Origin: Nocardia yamanashiensis NBRC 100130
GTDB lineage: Bacteria; Actinomycetota; Actinomycetes; Mycobacteriales; Mycobacteriaceae
NCBI RefSeq assembly: GCF_001613325.1
Contig: NZ_BDCD01000023.1
Span: 1-64,000, forward strand
DNA length: 64,000 nucleotides
Direction: 5' to 3'
The translations under genes were made by a program, and so were the position numbers. Below the pieces are notes generated by a model. The model did no database searches. It had not been told where the DNA came from and was given only the letters and a program-made list of their open reading frames with translations. Shown piece by piece: positions 33,674-41,734 of this stretch (position 1 is the first letter of the stretch; the number at the start of each line of letters is the position of its first letter).

Positions 33674-35014
33674 TTACAGGCTCAGGTATTCCTTCAGCTC
33701 GTACGGCGTCACCTGGTTGCGGTAGCCCGCCCATTCGCGGCGCTTGTTGCGCAGGAAGAAGTCGAACACGTGCTCGCCCAGGGTCTCGGCGACCAGCTCG
33801 GACTTCTCCATGTTCTTCAGCGCCTCGTCCAGCGACGCGGGCAGCTCGCGGAAGCCCATGGCGCGGCGCTCGGCCGACGTCAGCGACCACACGTCGTCCT
33901 CGGCCTCCGGCGGCAGCGTGTAGCCCTTCTCGATACCGCGCAGACCGGCGGCCAGGATCACCGCGAACGCGAGGTACGGGTTGCAGGCCGAATCGGGGCT
34001 GCGGACCTCGACGCGGCGCGAGGACGACTTGTTCGGCGTGTACATCGGAACCCGCACCAGCGCGGAACGATTCGAGCGGCCCCACGAGGCGGCGGTCGGC
34101 GCTTCACCGCCGTGGATGAGCCGCTTGTAGGAGTTGACCCACTGGTTGGTGACGGCGCTGATCTCGTGCGCGTGCTCCAGGATGCCCGCGATGAACGCGC
34201 GCGCGGTGCCCGACAGGTTCAGCGGATCGTCCGGATCGGCGAAGGCGTTCTGCTCACCCTCGAACAGCGACATGTGGGTGTGCATGGCCGAACCGGGGTG
34301 ATCGGCGAACGGCTTGGGCATGAAGCTGGCCCGCACGCCCTCGTCGATGGCCACTTCCTTGATCAGGTAGCGGAAGGTCATGACGTTGTCGGCCATGGAC
34401 AGCGCGTCCGCGTAACGCAGATCGATCTCCTGCTGCCCGGGCGCGCCCTCGTGATGCGAGAACTCCACGGAGATGCCCATGGACTCCAGTGCGTCGATGG
34501 CGTGCCGGCGGAAGTTCGGCGCCTCGTCGTGCACGGCCTGATCGAAGAACCCGCCGTTGTCCACCGGAATCGGGTTGCCGGTGGCGTCCAGCCCGGCGCG
34601 GATCAGGAAGAACTCGATCTCCGGGTGCACGTAGCAGCTGAATCCGAGATCGGCCGCCTTGTTCAGCTGCCGCCGCAACACGTGCCGCGGATCCGCCCAG
34701 GACGGCGACCCGTCCGGCATGGCGATATCGCAGAACATGCGCGCGGAATGCTGATGCCCCTTGGAGGTGGACCACGGCAGCACCTGGAAGGTGGAGGGGT
34801 CCGGCTTGGCCACCATGTCCGCCTCGGACACCCGGGCAAACCCTTCGATGGCGGACCCGTCGAAGCCGATGCCCTCCTCGAAAGCCCCCTCGAGCTCGGC
34901 GGGAGCGATCGCCACCGACTTGAGATAGCCCAGTACATCGGTGAACCAGAGCCGCACGAAGCGAATGTCGCGCTCTTCGAGCGTGCGGAGGACGAATTCC
35001 TTCTGACGGTCCAT
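33674..35014 (-). CDS. glnA2: Glutamine synthetase type I paralogue GlnA2
   Basis: This 446-residue GSI-alpha-type enzyme is shorter than GlnA1. It keeps GFDGSAIEGF, the ATP and metal motifs (MPKPFADHPGSAMHTHMS) and NRSALVRVP. At the place of the adenylylation tyrosine it has EDDVWSLTSAER, a tryptophan, so GlnE should not act on it. Mycobacterial GlnA2 makes D-glutamine or gives low activity, and in Streptomyces similar paralogues act on polyamines; the true role is unknown. A possible GlnR-like site lies 24-39 bp upstream. Confidence 0.93.
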   Translation of the reverse strand: MDRQKEFVLRTLEERDIRFVRLWFTDVLGYLKSVAIAPAELEGAFEEGIGFDGSAIEGFARVSEADMVAKPDPSTFQVLPWSTSKGHQHSARMFCDIAMPDGSPSWADPRHVLRRQLNKAADLGFSCYVHPEIEFFLIRAGLDATGNPIPVDNGGFFDQAVHDEAPNFRRHAIDALESMGISVEFSHHEGAPGQQEIDLRYADALSMADNVMTFRYLIKEVAIDEGVRASFMPKPFADHPGSAMHTHMSLFEGEQNAFADPDDPLNLSGTARAFIAGILEHAHEISAVTNQWVNSYKRLIHGGEAPTAASWGRSNRSALVRVPMYTPNKSSSRRVEVRSPDSACNPYLAFAVILAAGLRGIEKGYTLPPEAEDDVWSLTSAERRAMGFRELPASLDEALKNMEKSELVAETLGEHVFDFFLRNKRREWAGYRNQVTPYELKEYLSL

Positions 35015-35037
35015 GACCTGGACTGTAGGTGCGCGGA

Positions 35038-35053
35038 GTTAAATCCGTGTTAC
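35038..35053 (-). promoter_or_regulatory. Possible GlnR-like site upstream of glnA2
   Basis: On the minus strand it reads GTAAC-6 nt-TTAAC. It matches the GlnR a-box fully and the b-box at three of five bases. It lies close to the glnA2 start (35014). One pair only, so support is limited. Confidence 0.35.
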
Positions 35054-35069
35054 ATGATTGGCGCGAACT

Positions 35070-36590
35070 TCAGCATGTAAGACCCGGACTGGGTTCTTTC
35101 AGGTCCACGAGGTAGGCGATCACCGGATCGTCGACGCACGCGACGCCCGACAACGACACCGTGTGTTGCGTGCCGCGATAGGTGATGAGCGATCCGCCCA
35201 GTTCCTTGGCCAGGTCCACGCCCGCCTGATACGGGGTGGCGGGGTCGTCGGTGGTGGAAATCACCACGGTCCTGGGCAGATCGTGAATCGAGAGGGCATG
35301 CGGGGTGGAGGTATTGGGCACGGGCCAGACCGCGCACACCTCGAGCGGCGCCGCGCCGGTGCCCTTGCCGTCGTCGAGGAACGGGGCGACGCGGCGGTAT
35401 TCGGCGTCCTGGCGGGCGGCGACGGCGCGATCGGTGATCGCCGGGTCGTCGACGCAGCGGATGGCGTTGAAGGCGTCGGACTGGTTGTCGTAACTGCCGT
35501 CGGTGGCGCGCCCGTTGTAGTTGTCGGCCAGTTGCAGCAGGGTGTCGCCGCGGCCCTCGCGCAGTTCCTTCAGGCCCTGGGTGAGGCGGCCCCACATATT
35601 GTTCGAGTACAGCGTCTGTGTCACACCGGTTTTGGCGTCGAGATAGCTCAGGCCGCGCGGGTCCTTGGTCGGGACGATCTTGCCCCAGAGCGGATCCATC
35701 AGTTCGCGGTAGCGGGTGACCGATTGCGCCGGATCGGTGCCGAGCGGGCAATCGGCCTGTTTGGCGCAGTCGGCGGCGTAGGCCTCGAACACCTTCTGGA
35801 AGCTCGCGGCCTGCAGCACCGATTCCTGGACCGGATCCTGCTGCGGGTTCAGGGCGCCGTCGAGCACCAGGGCGCGCACGTTCTGCGGGAACTTCTCGGC
35901 ATAGCTGTAGCCCAGGCGTGTGCCGTAGGAGTAGCCGACATAGCTGAGCTTGGGGTCACCGAGCGCGGCCCGGATGACATCCATGTCCTGCACCACTTCC
36001 GCGGTGCCGACGTGCGCGAGCAGATCCTTACCGCTGCGCTCGAGGCATTTGCTCGCGTAATCCTTGTTCTCGGCTTCCGAGGCGGCGATCCCGGCGGGCG
36101 AATTGTCCTCGGGCGCTTCGGCGCGCTCGGCGTCGTTCTCGGTGGCGGTCAGGCAGGTGATCGCGGGCAGCGAGGCGCCGATGCCGCGCGGATCGAAACC
36201 GATGCGGTCGAAGCGTTCCGCGAGCGCGGTGCCCTGGCCCTGTCCGACCATCGACAATCCGGACACCCCGGGCCCGCCCGGATTGAACAGCAGCGAACCG
36301 ATCTTCTTACCGCTCGCCTTGACCCGGGAGAGGGCGATCTGCGCGGTGGCGCCGTCCGGATCGGCGTAGTCGATGGGAACCGTCACCCGGGTGCACTGCA
36401 CGACCGGCGGCGCTTCACCGCCGGTGAACTCGTCGCAACTACCCCAGTCCAGCCGCTGGTCGTAGAACTTCTCCAGTCCCGCCGGAGCCGGTCCGGTCGG
36501 ATTCCCGTCCACCACGGTCGAGCACGCGGCGGCCGCCATCGCCAGCACCGTCGCCAGCAGCGCGGCCCGGCCGGTTCGCATCAACGCCAT
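35070..36590 (-). CDS. Hip1/CaeA-like lipoprotein alpha/beta hydrolase (tripeptidyl aminopeptidase family)
   Basis: This 506-residue lipoprotein has a lipobox cysteine at C23 (AMAAAACS). The hydrolase nucleophile is in GYSYGTRLGYSYAEKFP; VVIST...DPATPY and the terminal TQHTVSLSG give the acid and histidine. It corresponds to Rv2223c/Rv2224c (Hip1, CaeA), cell-envelope serine hydrolases that affect host interaction, and to the S33 tripeptidyl aminopeptidases of Streptomyces. A single copy occurs here where M. tuberculosis has two. ATGs at 36590 and 36581 are both possible starts. The gene is divergent from panB. Confidence 0.9.
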   Translation of the reverse strand: MALMRTGRAALLATVLAMAAAACSTVVDGNPTGPAPAGLEKFYDQRLDWGSCDEFTGGEAPPVVQCTRVTVPIDYADPDGATAQIALSRVKASGKKIGSLLFNPGGPGVSGLSMVGQGQGTALAERFDRIGFDPRGIGASLPAITCLTATENDAERAEAPEDNSPAGIAASEAENKDYASKCLERSGKDLLAHVGTAEVVQDMDVIRAALGDPKLSYVGYSYGTRLGYSYAEKFPQNVRALVLDGALNPQQDPVQESVLQAASFQKVFEAYAADCAKQADCPLGTDPAQSVTRYRELMDPLWGKIVPTKDPRGLSYLDAKTGVTQTLYSNNMWGRLTQGLKELREGRGDTLLQLADNYNGRATDGSYDNQSDAFNAIRCVDDPAITDRAVAARQDAEYRRVAPFLDDGKGTGAAPLEVCAVWPVPNTSTPHALSIHDLPRTVVISTTDDPATPYQAGVDLAKELGGSLITYRGTQHTVSLSGVACVDDPVIAYLVDLKEPSPGLTC

Positions 36591-36713
36591 GCACAGATGT
36601 TGGCATGTGAGGAATTGCATCCCCGAGCGGGGCGTCCGCGATGGCAGACTTAATCCGTCAGCAAAACCCGGGGACCCGATATGGGCCTCGAGGCCACGAC
36701 GAAAGGGACGATG

Positions 36714-37568
36714 ATGTCCGTATCCGATGCGGAAACCCCTGCTTACGGCGCTGCTCCCGCCGAGAAGAAGCCCAAGCGCAAGGTGCGCACGCACCATCTG
36801 CAGCAGATGAAGGCCGAAGGCGAGCGCTGGTCCATGCTCACCGCCTACGACTATTCGACCGCCCGACTGTTCGAAGAGGCCGGTATCCCGGTCCTGCTGG
36901 TCGGCGATTCCGCCGCCAATGTGGTGTACGGCTACGACACCACCGTCCCGATCACCGTCGACGAGCTCATTCCGCTGGTGCGCGGCGTGGTGCGCGGCGC
37001 CCCGCACGCCCTGGTGGTGGCGGATCTGCCGTTCGGCACCTACGAGTCCTCCCCCGAGCAGGCCCTGGCCACGGCCGTGCGGTTCATGAAGGAGGGCGGC
37101 GCGCACGCGGTCAAGCTGGAGGGCGGCGAGCGGGTGGCCGACACCATCGCCAAGCTGACCGCCGCCGGCATCCCGGTGATGGCGCACATCGGCTTCACCC
37201 CGCAGAGCGTGAACACCCTGGGCGGTTTCCGGGTGCAGGGCCGCGGCGACGGGGCCGAGCAGCTCATCGCCGATGCCATCGCGGTGCAGGAGGCCGGGGC
37301 CTTCTCGGTCGTGATGGAGATGGTGCCCGCCGAACTGGCCGGCCAGGTGACCCGCAAGCTGACCATTCCGACCATCGGCATCGGCGCCGGCGCGGATTGC
37401 GACGCGCAGGTGCTGGTCTGGCAGGACATGGCCGGGTACACCTCCGGCAAGACCGCCAAGTTCGTCAAGCGTTTCGCCGAGGTGGGCGCGCAATTGCGTT
37501 CCGCCGCCGCCGATTACGCGGACGAGGTGCGGCGCGGGACCTTCCCCGCCCAGGAGCACAGCTTCTGA
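36714..37568 (+). CDS. panB: 3-methyl-2-oxobutanoate hydroxymethyltransferase PanB
   Basis: PanB makes ketopantoate from alpha-ketoisovalerate and methylene-THF in pantothenate synthesis. It has 284 residues from ATG 36714. Diagnostic segments are MLTAYDYSTA, VGDSAANVVYGYDTT (metal-binding Asp), VMAHIGFTPQSVNTLGG and the catalytic-site MEMVPAELA. The ATG at 36714 (or 36711) is preceded by AAAGGGA; an upstream ATG at 36681 would add residues absent from family members. A very strong terminator follows. Confidence 0.97.
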   Translation: MSVSDAETPAYGAAPAEKKPKRKVRTHHLQQMKAEGERWSMLTAYDYSTARLFEEAGIPVLLVGDSAANVVYGYDTTVPITVDELIPLVRGVVRGAPHALVVADLPFGTYESSPEQALATAVRFMKEGGAHAVKLEGGERVADTIAKLTAAGIPVMAHIGFTPQSVNTLGGFRVQGRGDGAEQLIADAIAVQEAGAFSVVMEMVPAELAGQVTRKLTIPTIGIGAGADCDAQVLVWQDMAGYTSGKTAKFVKRFAEVGAQLRSAAADYADEVRRGTFPAQEHSF

Positions 37569-37585
37569 TCCGCCACACCTCTGAC

Positions 37586-37622
37586 GAGAGTCGATAGCCG
37601 ATGGCTATCGACTCTCTTTTTC
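37586..37622 (+). terminator. Rho-independent terminator of panB
   Basis: GAGAGTCGATAGCC (37586-37599) pairs perfectly with 37603-37616 around a GAT loop. It is followed by TTTTTCTT. This is the clearest intrinsic terminator in the window. Confidence 0.95.
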
Positions 37623-37701
37623 TTGGCGGCCTTCACAGACCCCGGCCAGGTTTTGGTGGCAGACTCGAAGTCCAATGAGCCCGATCGACCAAAGGGATTA
37701 C

Positions 37702-38181
37702 ATGCACAGCCGTTGGATGAGCAGCCGCCGGACCCTGCGCGTGCCACTGCTGGCCGCCGCGGTGGCGGCCGTCGCGCTGACCGCCGCCTGCGGGGGGAAC
37801 AACACCGGATCGTCACAGCCGCAGGGCTCTTCGACCACCGCGCCGGGCAGCAGCTCGGGCAAGCCGACCACCTCCGGCGGCGCGACCACGAGCAAGCCGA
37901 ACGGCGGGCAGGTGACGGTGTCCGACGAGGCCGCCAAGAGCCTGTGCGATCTGCTGCGCCCGCAGCTCTCGGACTGGCGGGTGCAGGGCCCGACGCTGGG
38001 CAAGATCGCGCTCAACGCGACCGCGCACGAGTGGGCGCTGAAGAACGGCGGCATCAATATCCAGATGCTGGGCGACAAGGACGTGCTCGATCGCATCACC
38101 CAGGCCAACTGCTCGGACGTGCGCGATCAGGCGCTGTCGGCGCTGCAGATCCAGAGCCTGGCCCAGGGCGTGATCGGCTGA
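37702..38181 (+). CDS. Lipoprotein of unknown function
   Basis: This 159-residue lipoprotein has a lipobox LTAACGG. A Ser/Thr/Gly-rich linker of about 40 residues follows, then a roughly 95-residue mature domain with two cysteines (SLCDLL and ANCSDV), which may form a disulfide. The domain has a helical look (KIALNATAHEWALKN). The family is not identified. AAAGGGA precedes the ATG at 37702; an earlier in-frame start at 37675 has no site. The stop overlaps the start of the proline iminopeptidase gene (TGATG). Confidence 0.78.
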   Translation: MHSRWMSSRRTLRVPLLAAAVAAVALTAACGGNNTGSSQPQGSSTTAPGSSSGKPTTSGGATTSKPNGGQVTVSDEAAKSLCDLLRPQLSDWRVQGPTLGKIALNATAHEWALKNGGINIQMLGDKDVLDRITQANCSDVRDQALSALQIQSLAQGVIG

Positions 38182-39137
38182 TGCGAACCCTGTACCCGCC
38201 GATCGAACCTCATGAGCAGGGCGTGCTGGAGGTCGGGGACGGCCAGGGCATCTACTGGGAGGTCAGCGGTAATCCCGAGGGCAAGCCGGTGGTGTTCCTG
38301 CACGGTGGGCCGGGCGGCGGGACCGCGCCGTTCCACCGGCAGTTCTTCGATCCACAGGCGTACCGGATCGTGCTGTTCGATCAGCGCGGGTGCGGGAAGT
38401 CGGTGCCGCACATCGCCGACGGGGCGAGCCTAGAGACCAACACCACCTGGCATCTGGTGGCCGATATCGAAAGGCTGCGAAGGCATCTGGGCGTGGCGGC
38501 CTGGCAGGTGTTCGGCGGTTCCTGGGGTTCGACGCTGGCGCTGGCCTACGCGCAGACCCATCCGGAGCGGGTGACCGAACTGGTGCTGCGCGGGATTTTC
38601 CTGTTGCGGCGCAAGGAAATCGATTGGTACTACAATGGGGCCGCGGGGTTCGTGTACCCCGACGAGTGGGAGAAGTTCCTGGCGCCGGTGCCGGTGGCCG
38701 AACGCGGCGGCGACATGATCGAGATCTATCACCGGCTGCTGCACTCCCCCGATGCAAAACTCGCCACCGACGCGGCCGTCGCGTGGTCCACCTGGGAGGG
38801 CGCCACGAGTTCCCTCATGCCCCAACCGGATCGAGTCGCCGAAACCGCCGATCCGCGGTTCGCGCTGGCCTTCGCCACCATCGAGAACCACTACTTCCAT
38901 AACTTCGGGTTCCTCGACGAGGGACAGCTGCTGCGCGATATCGACCGCATCGCACATATTCCCGGGGTCATCGTGCAGGGCCGCCACGACATGGTGTGCC
39001 CGGCCGTCAGCGCCTGGGATCTGCATCGGGCCTGGCCGAATTCGGAACTGCACCTGGTGCCCGATGCCGGTCACGCCGCCGCCGAACCAGGCATCACCCA
39101 CCATCTGGTGGAAGCCACGGACAAGTACAGGAATTAG
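38181..39137 (+). CDS. pip: Proline iminopeptidase (S33)
   Basis: This 318-residue aminopeptidase releases N-terminal proline. The HGGPGGG motif (41-47) is the S33 hallmark, S114 in GGSWGSTLA is the nucleophile and the final VPDAGHAAAEPGI holds the histidine. The Asp is in GRHDMVCP. The start ATG shares a base with the TGA of the lipoprotein gene, and the CHAD gene begins directly after its stop, so three genes form one operon. Cytoplasmic. Confidence 0.93.
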   Translation: MRTLYPPIEPHEQGVLEVGDGQGIYWEVSGNPEGKPVVFLHGGPGGGTAPFHRQFFDPQAYRIVLFDQRGCGKSVPHIADGASLETNTTWHLVADIERLRRHLGVAAWQVFGGSWGSTLALAYAQTHPERVTELVLRGIFLLRRKEIDWYYNGAAGFVYPDEWEKFLAPVPVAERGGDMIEIYHRLLHSPDAKLATDAAVAWSTWEGATSSLMPQPDRVAETADPRFALAFATIENHYFHNFGFLDEGQLLRDIDRIAHIPGVIVQGRHDMVCPAVSAWDLHRAWPNSELHLVPDAGHAAAEPGITHHLVEATDKYRN

Positions 39138-40040
39138 ATGAGCACCACAGCCGGTCCCGCCCTGGTCGAAGCCCTCGCCTCCGACGTGGACCGGCTGTGT
39201 GAAGCCGAACCCGCTGTGCGCCAGGATCTTCCGGATTCGGTGCACAGCATGCGGGTCGCCACCCGGCGGCTGCGCAGCGTGCTCAAGTCCTACCGCCGGA
39301 TCCTGCGGCGCAAGGCGGTCGGCGAGACCACCGACGAATTGCGCTGGCTGGCCGGGCTGCTCGGGGTGGCGCGCGATGCCGAGGTGCGGGCGGAACGGTT
39401 CGCGGCGCTGCTCGGCGAACAGGCCACCGCCTTCGACGGCGAGACCGTGCCGCTGGGCGAGAAGTCCACGCCCGAAAAGGATTTCGGCGCGGAACTGGTG
39501 GCGGCCGAGCGCCGGTTCTACGCCGGGGCACATCGCGCGGTGGTGGACGCCTTCGACAGCCGCCGTTACCACCTGATCACCGCACGACTGCACGCGCTCA
39601 TCTCGGATCCGCCGCTGCGGACCGGTCATGCCGAGCAGCCCGCGGCGGACGTCTTCGCCGCGGTGCTGCGCTCGGACTTCCGGGACCTGCGGCGGCTGGT
39701 GCGCAACGAACCCGCGCCGGGCGCTCCGGACCGCATCGAGCATCTGCACGAGATCCGCAAGGCCGCAAAGCGTTTGCGTTATTCAGCGGAGGCCGCGGTG
39801 GCGGTGCTGGGCGATCCGGCCGCCCAACTGGCGCGCAACGCCAAGAAGCTACAGGGCGTGCTGGGCGATCATCGCGATGCCGTCGAAGCCCTGGAAACCC
39901 TGCGCACCCATGCCGCACACACCGACGAATCCGGTTTCCAGCGCATGTGCGATGCCGAGGAAGCCGCAGCGGCCAAAGCCCTGGAACAGTACCCGGCCGC
40001 CATCGAATTCCTCCGGCACCACCCGCTCACGGCCGCCTAG
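39138..40040 (+). CDS. CHAD-domain protein
   Basis: This 300-residue helical protein matches the CHAD domain (conserved histidine alpha-helical domain): VHSMRVATRRLRSVLKSYR near the N-terminus and HEIRKAAKRLRYSAEAA in the second half, each with the conserved His/Arg/Lys. CHAD binds polyphosphate. It stands alone, without the CYTH domain that is fused in M. tuberculosis Rv2226 at the same place. The ATG follows the iminopeptidase stop with no gap. It overlaps the convergent YqhA-like gene by 4 nt. Confidence 0.88.
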   Translation: MSTTAGPALVEALASDVDRLCEAEPAVRQDLPDSVHSMRVATRRLRSVLKSYRRILRRKAVGETTDELRWLAGLLGVARDAEVRAERFAALLGEQATAFDGETVPLGEKSTPEKDFGAELVAAERRFYAGAHRAVVDAFDSRRYHLITARLHALISDPPLRTGHAEQPAADVFAAVLRSDFRDLRRLVRNEPAPGAPDRIEHLHEIRKAAKRLRYSAEAAVAVLGDPAAQLARNAKKLQGVLGDHRDAVEALETLRTHAAHTDESGFQRMCDAEEAAAAKALEQYPAAIEFLRHHPLTAA

Positions 40041-40642
40041 TTCAGATGCGCGCGTTCACCGTTCGGCGCCGACGTCACGTGCACCGCGGGCTCCTCCTTG
40101 TGCGCGGGCATGATCCGATCGATCCAGGCCAGCATGACCGCCGACACCACGAAGGTCAGATGGATGACGACGGGCCACAGGTAGCGGCCGCTGTGCCCGC
40201 CCGGATCGGCGTCCTGGGTGATGGCGATGAAGGACTTGAGCAGGTGGATCGAGGAGATGCCGACGATCGACATGGCCAGCTTCACCTTGATCACGTTCAC
40301 GTTCACGTGCTCGAGCCATTCCGGCTGATCCGGATGCCCGTCGATGCGCAGCCGCGACACGAACGTCTCGTAGCCGCCCACGATCACCATGATCAGCAGG
40401 TTGGAGATCATGACCACGTCGATCAGGCCCAGCACCGCGAGCATGATGGTGGTCTCGGCATTGCCGTGCTCGAACAGCCCGGTCACCAGCACCCACAGCT
40501 CGCGCAGAAACTGCCAGACGTAAACCGCCTGCGCGACAATGAGTCCCAGGTACAGCGGCAGCTGCAGCCAGCGGCTCAGGAAGATGAAATAGCCGATGCC
40601 GCGCGGCTGCGCGGGTACGGCGCGGGAATGCGGAAATGCCAT
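40037..40642 (-). CDS. YqhA/UPF0114-family membrane protein (TIGR00645)
   Basis: This 201-residue membrane protein has about four helices, including LQLPLYLGLIVAQAVYVW, TTIMLAVLGLIDVVMISNLLIMVIVG and a C-terminal one (WPVVIHLTFVVSAVMLAWI). The conserved central segment GGYETFVSRLRIDGHPDQPEWL places it in TIGR00645/YqhA. Function is unknown in all members. It ends overlapping the CHAD gene tail-to-tail, sharing 4 bp. It is divergent from the DUF4436 gene. Confidence 0.88.
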   Translation of the reverse strand: MAFPHSRAVPAQPRGIGYFIFLSRWLQLPLYLGLIVAQAVYVWQFLRELWVLVTGLFEHGNAETTIMLAVLGLIDVVMISNLLIMVIVGGYETFVSRLRIDGHPDQPEWLEHVNVNVIKVKLAMSIVGISSIHLLKSFIAITQDADPGGHSGRYLWPVVIHLTFVVSAVMLAWIDRIMPAHKEEPAVHVTSAPNGERAHLN

Positions 40643-40775
40643 GGGCTCAATGAAGCACGGCGGAAATCACGCGGACATCAGCCGCGGATCACGGGCCGCC
40701 GCGCCAGGCCGTCACATATCCGGAAATGATGTCGTCCTGATCCGAAGCTGAGCGGGCCGCTGTTGAATTCGGCCC

Positions 40776-41729
40776 GTGCAACACGCAATGCAGAAGAAGC
40801 GCGGCGGGCCGTTCTGGACGGTCGCGCTCGTCTTGGTGACCATTGCCGGTCTGGTCGTGGCCCTGTCCACCTACTCCGTCGGCCGCTCCCGGTCCGAGAC
40901 CGGCCATCTGTTCGGGAACACCGCGACCGAGGACCGGGTGGATCTGGGCATCTGGGTCGGCAAGATCGATCCGGCCACCCAGACCGCGACCGTCGAGGTG
41001 CTGGCGCAACCGCGCGGCGCGCTCGCCGACAAGTCCGGGTTCTTCACCAAGGACGCGCTCGTCTATACCTCGGCGCTCAAGGCCGATCCGATCAAAATCA
41101 AAGCGGGTGAGCCGATCTCGGCGGCCGAGGTGAAGGTGGTCGTCGAAGGCACCATCACCGACTACCCGTTCGATTCCTACCAGGCGCTGCTGGCCTTCGA
41201 CGTGTACAGCGACGACCAGCGGCTCCCCGTCGCCGCCACCGTCACCAGCGGCGACACCCTGTTCGAGCTGGCGGAAAGCCCCCAGCCCGGCGTGGAGGCG
41301 GGCATCGACATCACCGTGCACGCCACCCGGTCGCTGCCCACGCTGGTGTTCGCGCTCTTCATCATGATGCTCATGCTGGGGCTGGCGCTGGCCGCCGCGA
41401 CCGCCTGCTTCTATGTGCTGAAGGGCCGGCGCGGGCTGATGTTCCCGGCCTGCTCGATGATGGGCGCGCTGCTGTTCGCGCTGGTGCCGTTGCGCAATGC
41501 GGTGCCGGGGAGTCCGCCGATCGGTTCGGTCATCGACTTCGCGTCGTTCTTCCTGGCCGAGGGGATCATCTCGGCGGCGCTGGTGGGTTCGGTGGTGATC
41601 GGCTACCGGGTGGAGGTGGCCAAGGAGCGGGAGGAGGAACGCAAGAAGGCCCAGGCCGAGCTGGAGCGGCAGCAGGCGAGGCAGCATCAGCAGTACGGCG
41701 ATCCGTACCGGATGCCGACGCACCGGTAG
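40776..41729 (+). CDS. DUF4436-like membrane protein
   Basis: This 317-residue protein has an N-terminal helix (about 12-32) and a long extracytoplasmic domain (about 33-185) of beta character. Three further helices lie at about 190-212, 222-240 and 250-275. A charged, Glu/Lys/Gln-rich cytoplasmic tail follows. Topology and segment order fit DUF4436 as I know it, but I hold this as probable. Start GTG (40776) with an alternative ATG at 40788. Function unknown. The gene ends 5 nt from the convergent RNB gene. Confidence 0.7.
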   Translation: MQHAMQKKRGGPFWTVALVLVTIAGLVVALSTYSVGRSRSETGHLFGNTATEDRVDLGIWVGKIDPATQTATVEVLAQPRGALADKSGFFTKDALVYTSALKADPIKIKAGEPISAAEVKVVVEGTITDYPFDSYQALLAFDVYSDDQRLPVAATVTSGDTLFELAESPQPGVEAGIDITVHATRSLPTLVFALFIMMLMLGLALAAATACFYVLKGRRGLMFPACSMMGALLFALVPLRNAVPGSPPIGSVIDFASFFLAEGIISAALVGSVVIGYRVEVAKEREEERKKAQAELERQQARQHQQYGDPYRMPTHR

Positions 41730-41734
41730 GGGCG

